Assembly: GCF_000006565.2 (NCBI RefSeq)
Contig: NC_031467.1
Coordinates: 186,001-250,000 of the forward strand
DNA: 64,000 nucleotides
Direction: 5' to 3'
Source of the DNA: Toxoplasma gondii ME49
Lineage: Eukaryota; Apicomplexa; Conoidasida; Eucoccidiorida; Sarcocystidae
Under the pieces are notes generated by a model that saw only the letters and a program-made list of their open reading frames with translations, was not told where the DNA came from and did no database searches. Position numbers and translations under genes: made by a program. Positions 34,537-46,100 of this stretch are shown piece after piece (the first letter of the stretch is position 1; each line of letters starts with the position of its first letter).

Positions 34537-35037
34537 CCGTGTTGGGCCTGCCTCAAAACGCCGTCCAGCCGCTCGACCCTCCACTCTTCGAGCCGCTCTT
34601 GTGCGTCGCGCCTTTGTGATTCGCTCGTTGTTTCCGTGTTTCGCATCTCTCCTGACTTCGTGTGCCTGATGCTGCTTTGTCTTCGCCAGTGGGAAGGTTT
34701 TTCCTCGCTGGCCTCGCGTGCTGAACTTCCCCGTTTTCAAAGGTCCCCCGACTGCTTCCCCCGCGCTCTCGGAGGCATCCCTCCGCCGCTCCAGCTGTGT
34801 GTTTCTCCGCCTCTCTGTGTCGACCTCAAGTCTGCGTGCTCCTTCCCGACCGGGGAACTTTGTGTCAGTGGCAAAGTCACGCCTTCACTTCCTGAGCTTC
34901 TCTTCTGCTCCGCGGCCCGCCGCGCCCCCCTCGCGGGCAACCTGCGCCTTCTCGGCCCTCGCGATCCGAAACTCGCACGTTCCTCGCCAGTCTCCCCACC
35001 GCGTCGCCGCGCTCTCGCTTCTCTCCAACATCCAACG

Positions 35038-38000
35038 ATGGTGACTTCCGTCGAACCGCTGTCGTCGCTGCCCTGCGACGCCGGCGTCTCCGCGACCCCC
35101 GAAGCAGCCGAGGTCGACGTCTCCGCGTGGATACGCCGTCACTCGCAGGCGACCAAGTCGGTGTGCCACGCGAGCCGTGCCGACAGCCGTTTCGTCTCCA
35201 CGCCCCGCCAGCCGTTTCGCGAGGAGTCTGCGCGCGGAGGCCTTTGGAGCGCATGCGACGAGGTGCACCCGCTGCGGGCGAGGGCTCACTTCAGAAGCAG
35301 CTGTCCGGATCTGCTGCGAATCGGGAGCTGCGGAGCTGCTCAGACTCCGCCGGCGTCGCCGTTGTGGCTGTCGCGGAAAAGAAAGGCTTGCGGGAAGCTC
35401 CAGATTTCGGGGGGGACCGCCGCCTGCGGCAGCGACGACGTTCGGTTCCGGTCCTGCGCGTCGATCTCGAGCCTCTGCCGCCCCACCTGGGAAGAGGGCG
35501 TCTTGCACGGCTTCGGAGACAGGTCTGGGGACAAGCTGGACGCAGGCCCCGCAGACGTCGTGGACGCATGCGGAGAGGGAGAGTTGCGGACTGTCGTTTC
35601 GCCGCCGTCCGACAAGAAAGGCCTGGTTCGCTGCGAGGGAGACGGGGCCGCGGCTCTCGCACAGCTGGAACGCGAGGAGACTCCTGCGACCCATGCGTCC
35701 TCTGTGGCGGCCTCGTCGTTCGGAGACTCAGCGTCGACGAGGTTTTCGGACCGCGGGGACTGCGCGCTCTCACCCTTTGCGGACGAAGTGCCTTCTCCGA
35801 GTCTGTTCTCCGAGGCGAGCGAGGGCGGGTCACTTGGTCCCGCAGGTCCGCTGGGCCTCACAGCTCGCGTAGTCCCTCTCGGCAAGGTGTTGGGACCGGC
35901 AGGGCTCCCGGGGCAGGCGACGTGGCTGCTCGCCCAGGCGCTCTTCCCCGCCCCGCCAGCGCCGTACCTGGCGCAGCTGTTGCAGCTGGAGGACGTGTAC
36001 GAGGCGGCGTTCCTCGCTGTCGAGGTTCTGCCGGAACGGTATTTACAGCGGATCCACCAGCTGGACGCGCTTCAGAGCCTAGTGGGCCCCGAGCTGTACA
36101 CGCGGTGCAGTCGCTTGGCCGCGGTTCGCGCGATCTACGTGGAGAGTTGCGACCGCGTGACGCGCTGCAGGGAGGAGATGATGACGCAGCTCGTCGAGGA
36201 AGCGACTGTTCAGCGCGAAAAGGCCGAGGCCGCGGAGGACGACGAATGGCCGCCGGAGGACGCGTTCTCTGCGCCGCTCGTGAGGTCCTCCAGTGCCTCC
36301 CGCGGTTGCGACGCGGGAGGCGCGTGCACGCAGGTGCAGAGAAGCGAACAACCGCAAGTCGCCCGCGACCCGCGAGCGACGCTCAGACGGCTGTCGGAGC
36401 AGCTGCAAGCCGTGAAACTCCTCCAGGGGCAAGTGGGTCCAGACCTGCTGGCGGGGATGGCACAGCTGGTGGCGGAACTCTGTCGCGAGAGTGGGGAGAA
36501 CACTCCAGAGCAGATTCGCGAGTTCGTGGACCAATTCCTGCATGCGTTTTTCAGCTGTCGCGTCGCCGCAGAGCTCCAGCGCGAGCATTTCTTGACGGCA
36601 GTGGACGGCCAGGACTGCGGGGCGATTCTCGCTTCCCACGTCACTGTGGAGCAACTGATTTGCCGCGCGGCGCTCGACGCCCAGGAGCTGTCTCTGCACC
36701 ACCTCGGCGTCGCGCCGCCTGTCGAAATCTTTGTCTCGGAGCCGCGAACGGTGGACGAGGAACTCAAGGCCTTCCTCCTCGCGGCCTCTCGGTCCGAGGG
36801 ACCTTTGTCTGTGGGGTGGACCTGCTTGTCGTCGCCGGCGCCGCGCGGAGACGCGCCACAGCTCGGCACCTGGGCCTCTGCGGACCAGAGCCCCATCGCC
36901 TCGCCCTCGGACTCGGTGCCAACGTCGCCCCTCGGGGAGTCTCCGCGGGAGACCGGCCTCCCCGGCACCGTCCGGTTCCCCTGCGTTTCGTCCTACGCGT
37001 ACAGCGGAGTCTTTGAGCTCGTCAAAAACGCGATGCGCGCCTCCGTCGACTCGTGGACCGAAAGAGAGGCTCTGGAAGCGCGCAGCGAAGTGGAGCTGGA
37101 AGAAGAGCGGATTCTGGAGACCGAGCGAGCGATTTACACGTGGCGAACGTCGCGAGAGCGGGGCTCAGGCATCCGAGAAGAGGGCGGCACTACATGGCGG
37201 AGCACCTCGAGCTCGCTTTCCAGTGCCTCCCTCGCGGCGGGCAATGCCGTCCTGAGAGGCCCGTGGAGCCTTCTGACTGTAGGACGCTCGCGGCGCCTGC
37301 GGAAGCTGCCGGGCCGCCAGCTGGAGAGCTGCGAGGCTCAACGCGACGGCTGTGGAGGTCGCACGCGCGTCGTCGTGTTGGAGGAAGACGCTCCGTCGTC
37401 GGTGAAGGTGAACTTGGTGGTGGCTTTTGGAAGTCTCCTGATCCAAGTCGAAGACACTGGCCGCGGCCTCGCCGAAGACGAACTGGCGAAGATCTGGTCC
37501 TTTGCGTACTCTACGGCCCATGGAGCTGGCGAGGCGAAAGGACCCGTCTCAACAGGGATGAAACACTCTGGAAATCAAAGGAAAGACGAAGGTGGAGAAC
37601 AAGGAGACAAAGGAGAAAAGGACGACAAACAAGAAAAAGGAGGAAAAGAAGACGACTCGGACGAAGCTGTTCCAGTCCTCGCCGGATGCGGGGTCGGCCT
37701 GCCAATAAGTCGAGTCCATGCTCAGAGTCTGGGCGGCGACATTTTCATTGAATCCGCCAAAGGGTAAGGCAACAGGCTGTGCATCGGTGCCTGCAGTGCA
37801 TTTCAGAACATGGATCGGGGAACAATCGAGGAGTCGAAGAGATGCTCAACTTGCATAGAATCAACCAGAGCAGGTGACAGAAAGAAAACTGTGTGGAGAA
37901 ACGTTGTGCGCCTGGGAGGGGGAGGGGAGGAGGGAAAGGGGAGGGAGGGAGGGTGCTGTGAGAGGGCAGAGAAATTTGTCTATTATCTGACGCGTAGAAT

Positions 38001-38364
38001 GTCGTCGTTGTTGAACATGCCACCTGGGCAAGTTCAGCCGAAGTTGTCGAGTGCTTCAAGTGACTCAGCTGTCTAGGTGGTGTTCTTCCTCTGAGCATTT
38101 TCCGTTTCAGTTGTGTCGGCGTTTTCTTTGTTGCTTTGCAGAGTGGGCACCTGCGCGTACATGTGCTTGTCGAACTTGCAAGCATTCCGGAATGAAGCCT
38201 TGAAGACGCAGGGGAGAAACCACCGCGAGTTGCTGGACCGTCTGGAGGTTCGGCCTCTCTCGCGCGCCCAGACGTCCTCGATGCTTGCATCCACTCCGCC
38301 GCCAGTGCATGTGAAGGCACGCGGCGTCGGGTCGCTTTCCTCGGCGTTTTCGCAGCTCGGCTAG
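35038..38364 (+). CDS. Mitochondrial PDK/BCKDK-type protein kinase, two exons
   Basis: Exons 35038-37763 and 38142-38364 join in phase 2 (AAAGG|GTAAGG ... TTTGCAG|AG), giving about 982 residues. It belongs to the histidine-kinase-fold family that phosphorylates the E1 subunit of pyruvate or branched-chain ketoacid dehydrogenase in the mitochondrial matrix. Visible: the N-terminal helical domain from about residue 319 (FLAVEVLPERYLQRIHQL; IREFVDQF..F..CRVAAEL); the N-box ELVKNAMRAS (Glu660, Asn664); the G1 box EDTGRGLA with Asp806; F-A-Y-S-T-A; the G2 box GCGVGLPISR (883 onward) and G-G-D-I. Exon 2 completes the fold with VGTCAYMCLSNL. Toxoplasma mitochondria use BCKDH as a pyruvate dehydrogenase (established work), so the substrate could be that complex (inference). 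Oddities: about 318 residues before the family domain, and a Lys/Glu/Asp-rich insert of about 50 residues in the ATP lid. The start is uncertain: in-frame ATGs at 34528 and 34669 would add a more presequence-like N-terminus. Confidence 0.85.
37764..38141 (+). other. Intron of the PDK-like gene, with a G-rich tract
   Basis: A GT-AG intron of 378 bases; the acceptor is preceded by a T-rich tract ending TTGCTTTGCAG. On the sense strand at 37914-37953 it carries many closely spaced runs of three to five G separated by A, a sequence able to form a G-quadruplex. Confidence 0.8.
37914..37953 (+). repeat. G-run tract, potential G-quadruplex, in the PDK-like intron
   Basis: About 40 bases with at least seven runs of three or more G separated by one to three A. 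The G-rich strand is the transcribed sense strand, so the pre-mRNA would carry it too. Confidence 0.7.
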
Positions 38365-41300
38365 GCGCCAGAGGTCGCTGAGAGGGGGGACTTCGCACGG
38401 TTTTCTGCGGCGTACAGAAGACGAGTTGGACGACTGGTCAGGGAAACGCGCGCGAGAGCGGAGCTGGCCCAATGGAGTCACACTTCCTCGCACAAGGAAG
38501 ATGTGACCCGGCAGCCAAGTCAAGGTCGCAAATGAGGTGACAAAGAAAGGTTTGTAATGTCTGTAGCACGCGAGAACCGCACGAGTTTTCACGGCGTTAA
38601 AGAGCACAAGAGAACCGTTGACTTCGGTGAACAAGATAGACACGGTGGAGCTGTGGACGGATCCGAGTGTCTAGACAGACAGCGAAGGCTTTTGCATTCG
38701 AGAAGACGGGGGGAGTGGAAAGGTGAGCGAGAAAGGAGAACGATTTTGGAAGCCGACACGCGAGGGGTCACACAGATGGAGGGTGAGTTCTGATTTACGA
38801 ACTGTCTGTGCGTCGAGCCACTCGAAACAGCGCAGCAGGCAGTGTCTCTTCACATGTATGGCACATCGAAAGACCGGAGGTCGGACAGAACGAGGAGACA
38901 GAGAACACACACGCGAGAAAGAAAGAGTTTCTATCCGCGTCGCGACTTCGGGCGTGGAGCGAGCGTCTGAGACAGCAATCGGCGTTACGCATGTTCACTC
39001 AGAAGGGTCACAGTGTACGCTGTTTAGACACTGGGTGAACATTTGTTTGAGAGAGCCTCCGTCCGACGTGACTTACCCTGTGTCTCGTCGTCTGCTGTAT
39101 CTGTGTGTGACTCGACGATGGAGCTCACGATCTGACACCTTTGGAGAATTCAAAGTTCTCGTAGAAATGAGAGTTTACGGGGTTGCTGTCGTGGTCCCGT
39201 TTCTCCAGTTCGTACCTCTCCCGGGGGTTGAGGCCGCTCTTCGTGTGGCACCCGAGGCGGTCTGGCAGAAGGCGTGGAAGCGGGAAAGTTCGTGCGCTGG
39301 ACAGACACTGGAAGGTGTTGGGGAAGTTGACAGGGCCGGACACTCAGCGATTAAGGCTACATGCAACGTCTGAGTTCGGGTGTCTTCCCAGACTCGGGAA
39401 ACAGGCACATCTGTCGGTGGATCTGGCCGCGCCTCTCAAGAGAGAGTGACGCAGAGGGCGAGAAAATGGAGCTTGTGTTTTTCTGGGCGAAACACTCCCC
39501 GTTTCGTCCGATACGACGGGAGGAACAGGCGGGAACTGAGCACGAACAGACACCTGGGAGGAACAGAATCACAGAAGCCTTCCTGCGTTTCGTTCTCTCC
39601 CGTGGAGACCCGTTTTTCCGCTAAAACGATCCGTGCGCTCAGAATTGTCGGTCGTGGCGCGAACGCGCGCGCCGCTTCTCGGGTGTGCATACACCGCGTC
39701 TGCCGTGATGTTTGAATGACTGCCTCCGCCTTCTTTGGAACGCGTTTATGAACGCCACGGGTTCGCCGGTTAATTACAGACACAGATCTTTTTTTCTATC
39801 GGTGAGGATTGGAATCCGTTGCTTTGTGTGATTAGTTTTCTCCCACGAAAGAGGTGGAGCTTAGCGGGGTTCTGGGAGGTTTCTCAGGTCTGAAGACACC
39901 GTGGTCCCCCACTTGGGAATTTCCGCCTGTTTGCACTTTGTTGGGAATTCGGTAGAGAGCAAGAGCCGTTGACAACCACGCATTTTACGGCGGTGCGTCT
40001 CGGGCGTCGCCGTTGGCCGATAGCGTCGGAGAAGGGAGCAACTCAAAAAGTGAGAGGGAATCATTTGCGGGAATGGCGGGCGCGAAATGGGCCGCGTTCG
40101 CGCGGGGGTTCGATATCGGTCTTCCGAGTGGATTGGCGGAGCACTAATAGTTCGTCTTTTTTGTAACGAACCGTTTTTTTACTGGCATTTTTAAGACGAT
40201 GGTGGAAGTCAGGTCCTCCAGCAGGCTGCCTCCCGCGTTGCAGCCCGACGCAGTGTCTGCGCTAGTTGGGGGCCCTTCTCCCTACTCTCACGTGTGCTGA
40301 ATGCGATAGACATGTGTGTTTTTTTCTGTTGTTCTGTTTTAATTTGAAGGAGCGAAGCGGAGGCGTAGATTGTGTCTGATTGGTGCTCGTCTCGCGTCCG
40401 AGAGAAGCGCTCGACTTATAGTTCTAGATTCGTGTGCCTCGAGATAAACTGTGGTAACGCGTTTTTGTGCATGTTCCTGTGATGCCTTAGCGGTCTCACG
40501 GTATTGGAGTGGTCCCGCGGCTTGGCGCTGCTACAATCGTTCGGCTTGCAACGCCGTGTGCATTCGTGCATTTTGTAGATTCGAATATGTAGGATCGTGG
40601 GTGTGTGTGGGGGGACGTGTTCCCAGACTCCGAGTGGACGCGCTCTTGTCTCGGGGAAAGCGCCTGTGCTGCCAAAATTTTTGAGTCATTTTTGTCAGTG
40701 GCCCGGGGGATTTTGCCAGAGAGCCTCAGCTACTCATACATACTGCATGTATAAATCGAAAGAATATGTGTTGAAAACAGTGTGGACGTAAAAAGCGTTG
40801 CGCGTGTGTAGATTTGTTGTGTCTAGCTCAAAGTGTACACGGGCACCCCAATCAAAACGACAAAGCCAATGCTTCTATTTTTTACGTGAAACGCCGGGTG
40901 AGTGCCACCGGTGACAGCTGCGCGCTTGGGAGTGTGCATTTCGAAAAGCAAGTACACAGGGCCGAGAAACGACGTCCTCCGTTCTGGGTTGGGCTGTCGT
41001 CTTTCTCTGCGACCCACATAGTACTGAGACAGGTCCTGGGAATGTCGAAGCAGAACAGCAGCCAGCCTCCAAGACAATTTCTTTCCACGAAGAAACTTGG
41101 CGCTTGGCGCGGCTCTGCTTGTTCGGGATGCAAAGGGCCCATACGGACTCTCTATTGACGTGAGTCAGCAGACGCATCGCAGGGACCGCTTGCAGTTGTA
41201 TTCAAACGAAAGCGAACAGAATCCTGGAGCTAGGGTGTCTGCTGTAGAAAAACAGGGGAGAACCACGTTCTGTCATGGCGAATCTGCACGCGCTGCCGAC

Positions 41301-43129
41301 CTCTCTGCTGCTGCGCCTCGCGCAGATGCATCGTGAGAAGGCAAGGCATTGAGACCACTTGCCCACAGCAACATGTCGTTGTTTCTTCCGGAAGCGAAGG
41401 AAGCGAAAAGTAGACAACAGAGAAAACGTATCCTCGGTCACACAGGAAAACGGTAGACAGTGGAGGCAACGCATTCGGAGTGTGCACAGGTAAGGATGTT
41501 TCGACTCGCATGAGCGCGACTCTCTGTACAAGTCAACTACAAGGTGTCCCTCGCACACGAATCCACTGGCATACCTGTACACACTTGTGAGGCAGATTGT
41601 TGGAGGAAGTGTGGAACGCATTTCTTTTCGTCAGAAGGTTCAGAAATCGGGCAAGCTGTTTTCAGTGGTGAGTCCAACGCAGCGAAAGGAATCGGGTGCA
41701 GGTAACCAGGTTGAAATTCCTGTTTACTGTACGCTAATCAGACACGTTCACTGTATTACCTCACGAGATCAATCTATAGGTGCTTTGATCTAATGGAATT
41801 TCCACACTCAGATAAAACCTCTTCTCAATCGAAACAGTTTAGGTTTTCGTCTGAGGTGAAACTCGCTGTGGGCGCAGTTTTGGCGTCGTGTTTGAATGCT
41901 GTGAGCAACCACGCCGTTGTTTCTCCACGTTCTGGAACGCGGGTTTTTGCACAGAAGGATTTGCGAGCACAGAAAGATTGCAGGGTCAAACCCATATGTA
42001 TTTTAGTTTCTGCACAGGGGCGACAAAATCAAGGAGGAGTTTGGCTTCAGAAAAACATCATTTCCGCTGTTGGCCGCAAGCGCGGTGTCTTTCTACGATG
42101 CCGACCGGGCAACGCGCTCCCTAGGGGGAGACCCGTTTCTCTCGAAACGGACCCAGCCGCGGTGAGAAATAGAGAAAAGGCAGAAGAGATGGAAGGTGTG
42201 ACCGATCTGTCCTACTTCCCGAAGACACAAGCACCAAGGAACTCAACAGATTGACGACGCTACTGACACTAAAGACAGAGAATCCGTTAATCAACTGCCG
42301 GTAGCCGTACGCATTTGAACTGTCAAGCGAGGACTTTGCTGGAAGAATGCAATGCCCACCCCAGAACACAACCGGATTACGAACAGACTTTTAGGACCTG
42401 CAACAAGAACCCTTTCTTCGTACAGCCACTGACGCACAGAGAGTTTCGCTAGGAAGCGGAAAATTCCACGTGGTTTCCCGCATTGTTTCTTTTGCAACTG
42501 AAACGAGCGAGCGGCACTCCAGCCCCTCTGTTTCCTCACAAACACAGCGATCTGCCAATCCCTTCCACTATCATGTCGGATCGCGGGGCGGTGAACGCAA
42601 AAAGCACGCAATGACGAAAGGCGCTCGAGTCTACCGCGTGTTGTCCCCCCTCTGGCCATTCAAAACTTGGACTGGAAAAAGCAAACTGCGACAAAAAAGC
42701 TCACAGAACACAACGCAAAGCTGCTACTTGACCCCAGAAAACATCTCGCGACTGACGTGACACAGAAGCATACAGATTTCCGTGTAGGGTCCAGGCCACT
42801 CGCACAATGGGTCGATTTTGGTTTCAACCTGGCCGCGGCCGAGACCTTCCTGCCCATGAGCGAAAAGGAAAAATTGCGGAAACACTCCACTTTCTTGCGA
42901 TTGTGAATCTCAAGCGTGTTTCCGCATTTGAGCAGCATTTCCAAAGATATTTCCACGATCCGCGATTCCACCTTCGAATTCGTGGTGCCTCGCCTCAACT
43001 TCCCGCTATCCCACTCCACTGCCAACGAACTGGGTGGGGCTCCGCTGCCATCGCTTCCCCGCAAAAGGCTCACACTGGAAGTGGTCGATTGTTTCCACCA
43101 CGAAAAAGCGAAGAAAAACTCCCGAAGTT
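38365..43129. other. Convergent intergenic region, no supported gene
   Basis: 4.8 kb between the 3' ends of the PDK-like gene (+) and the cyclin gene (-). Open frames up to 216 codons (38723-39373, +) have no recognisable domain. A one-mismatch inverted repeat lies at 39682-39695 and a GTGTACAC palindrome at 40833-40840. Two 3' UTRs would not normally fill this space, so a non-coding transcript or an unrecognised multi-exon gene is possible. Confidence 0.4.
39682..39695. repeat. Dispersed inverted repeat, one mismatch
   Basis: GGTGTG-CA-TACACC in intergenic DNA: the same motif with one arm mismatch. Confidence 0.4.
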
Positions 43130-46100
43130 TCACAGCCTCTCGGCGGCCGGGTGCGGGCAAAAAAGCAGGTTCGCCAGAGGGTTTTTTATCAACATCCAGT
43201 CATCCGGCGTCAACGTCCTGGCGACCTCTCGAAACCTGTCTTCAAACGTATCTCTTTCCCGACCCCCCTCAATTCCTGCCCGCGACTGAACGCACTGCCC
43301 GTAAGAAAAAGACAAACACGCGCCTCTTGTGTCGCATGCACGCGTTCCTCCGTTCTGCTCCAGCACCCACTCCTCCTCACCGGCACTCTCGGCTTCGCGC
43401 CTCTTCAGCTGTGCAGATAAAAACGAAAACGGGAAAGACCGCAACACCAACAGACGCCTGTAAAACTGTGGATCCACCGCCTCTCTGCATGCTGCGTGTA
43501 AATCCTCACACACACCAAGTTGTTCTCGCCTCAATCGCGACTCCTGACAAGCGGACGAGCCCCTCCTTATCGACGCGTCCCCCGAGTCTTCTCTCGCATC
43601 TTGTCTCAGCTCTCCTCTCAGATCTTCTCTGCAGCTCTCGGCGGTGCTGTGGAAGGTCCCTCGATGTCGAGAGAGAGTAGAGTCCTGCGAAAGGGTGCCC
43701 CCGTTGGCTGCTGCCACGCTTCGACCTCCCTTTCCCGAATCCGCCTCACTCGTCGCTGAAGAAACGAAATCCGGAAGAAGCATTTGCGGAGACGCTGTCA
43801 GTCCAGAGGCTTCTCCAATCCGCTGTGAGGTCGTGCCGCCTCTCGCCGGTTTCTCCTCCCCTAGACGCCTTTCCACGTTCACCCCCACGGGGCTTCCTCT
43901 CATGCCTGGGATCTGACGAAACGAGGCGTTCGACGAAGCGCCCGATTCGCCTTCCGGGTGGTCCGGCAACCTTCTTCGCCAGTTCAGAGCATCTTGGAAT
44001 CGTTCCCCCTCAGAGCCGGGTCGCGCTGGAACCTCGCGCCCGTTGGGCAAGACCCCGAGGCCTCCCGTCCCCCCCAAAGCCTCCTGCCACGCGCCAGAAC
44101 TGCATGCGCAGGCCCCTGTGCCAGCGCAAGCGCCACAGCGAGAACAGAGGACGCCGCATTCCCCAATCTTCTCAGGACAAGAACCCGTCTCAGGCGAGTG
44201 AGCAGAACTGGAAGCAAAGGCGAGATGGTAGCCCTCAGCTCCACTTTCGCCTCTCCTCTCACCTGTGCTCTCCCCTCTCCTCTCGTGTCTGCCCGCGCAT
44301 GCAGGACTGTTTCCGGCTTGCCGGTTCGCGCCTGCGGGGTTCAGAGGCTCTGCAGGTTTTCCAAACGGTCGAGTGTCTGCCGCAATAGCGCGAACCAGCG
44401 TCGCGGGGAAGGTTCTCGAAACTTCTTTCACCAAGCAAAACGCGGCGCAGAAGTCGTCTAGCGCGACGAGACATCGGTGGTCGAGAAGAAGAAGGAACGC
44501 GTGCTCCAGGCGATTCAGTTCACGAACAGAAACACCCCCGAACTTCGCCCAGAGCCCATTGGTGTTGAAACGGTCCGAGTGAGCCTTGGTGACTGTCATG
44601 AAGGCCGTGAGGAGGAGCCGGTGCGCATTGCGCGCGCCGAACGGGAGGTACGGGTGCCGCCTGATGACGCGAGAGATCAACACCAATGCGATCAGTGCCT
44701 CGTGCGCGGAGATCTGCGAGAAACACTGGAGACGCAAGACGTACTCGCGAATCGACGTCTCGGGAACGAGCTTGCTGGCAAAGAGAGACCACAAGTCGCT
44801 GGAATCCACCTGAGAAAAAGAAGCGCCTCCGGAAAAAGCAGTGCCGTGTCTGAGTGCGTCGGGCTGTCGCAGGCCAGACGCATGTATCGCCGAAGAAAAA
44901 TCACTGGCAGTGACGGATCTCGACTCGCCGTCGCGGCTCTGGGGGGCGAGGCCGAGGTTCGAGTTCTGGCGAGTGCACGCATGCAGATGCCGCGAGGCCT
45001 CGCGCCTTTGCCGAGAAGACAACTGCGCTTTCTCCCATTTGCGCGATTCGCTGGTGAGCTTGCCACAGTCGCCCGACCCCAGGTCGTCACTGCCTGCACG
45101 ATGGGCACCCCCAGCAACCTCGTCCTCCCGGACTCCCGCGTCGTCGCCTGCCGCGCTCTCCGCATTTGGATTGGCGGCCTCAGGCGCCTCCATGCGAGGC
45201 GGCTGGGAGGTGTGAGTAGCCCAAGCAGACCAAGGGGCCTCTGTGTGCGCCGAGCGGAGAGACTGAAAAGAGAATGGGGGAGACACCGGCTGTGAGGGTG
45301 GAGCGGAAGAGAAGAATTCATGCGAGGCAGCCTGTCCGGTCGCGCGCCGCTCTCGCCCTCTGGTCGCAGTTGCGAGGTGGAACGCCCCAGGAACCCAAGA
45401 AGCGCCCACATCGCTCGTCTCGACCGTCGCCGACGAGGAGACACCTGCCCCTCGAGTCTCTGAGGGCCCTGCCTCCTCCCCATACACGAGCTCGGCGCCT
45501 GACGAGACAGCACGCCCCATACAGACGGCCGCCGCAGGCTCCACGGAGCTACTAGCAAAAGATGAGGAAGCGTGTGAGTTGGAGAGACAAGGAGTTGTTT
45601 CTGAGACCTCAGAAGAGTCTTGGAGAGACGAACCTTGCGCAGAGACCTGCTGAAGTGGAAAGTCTTGAGGTGGTTCTGTCTGGGCGTCTGAGGCTGCTGC
45701 GCCGGCTTGCAGGTTGGCTGCGAGAAGCCCCTGGGACTTCGGGGCCGAGGGCGCGAGAGAGGCGAGAGTCGACTCCACGCACGAAGGCAGCGTGACGAAG
45801 GAGGGAAGAACAGACAGGAGGGATTCTGGCGCCTCGCCGTCGCCGTGAGTCGATAAGTTGGAGGAGCAGAACGAAGAGAGAGGCAGTGTCGTCGAACAGA
45901 AAGACAAGAACCGCGACGCATACTGCTCAGCCTGCTGGGTCTCTTTCTCGGGGTTCCCGCCTTCCCCCAGAAACTCTTCTTGCGTTGCTTGGGACCTGAG
46001 AATCCGCTTGGCAGCATTGAGATACGCCCGCCCACTCGCAGGAGACGCGTCCCGCGTAGGGCAGGAATTTGCATGCGCCGTCTCTTGCGTGTCGAGACAG

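Larger units (their letters stand above)
30241..35037. other. Intergenic region and probable leader of the PDK-like gene
   Basis: No supported gene. The left 1.5 kb is AT-richer with short frames; the GC rises from about 31.6 kb. The frames at 31931-32539 and 32428-33087 (+) have no recognisable motif. The last 400 bases before 35038 are strongly pyrimidine-rich, as expected of a leader here. TGCATGC words occur at 32299-32305 and 34120-34126, and a one-mismatch copy of the dispersed inverted repeat at 34523-34536. Confidence 0.45.

Noticed and set aside
35127..37016. 629-codon + strand frame overlapping the PDK-like gene
   Set aside because: It is Arg/Gly/Pro-rich and out of frame with the kinase motifs, which are all in the overlapping frame used for the call.
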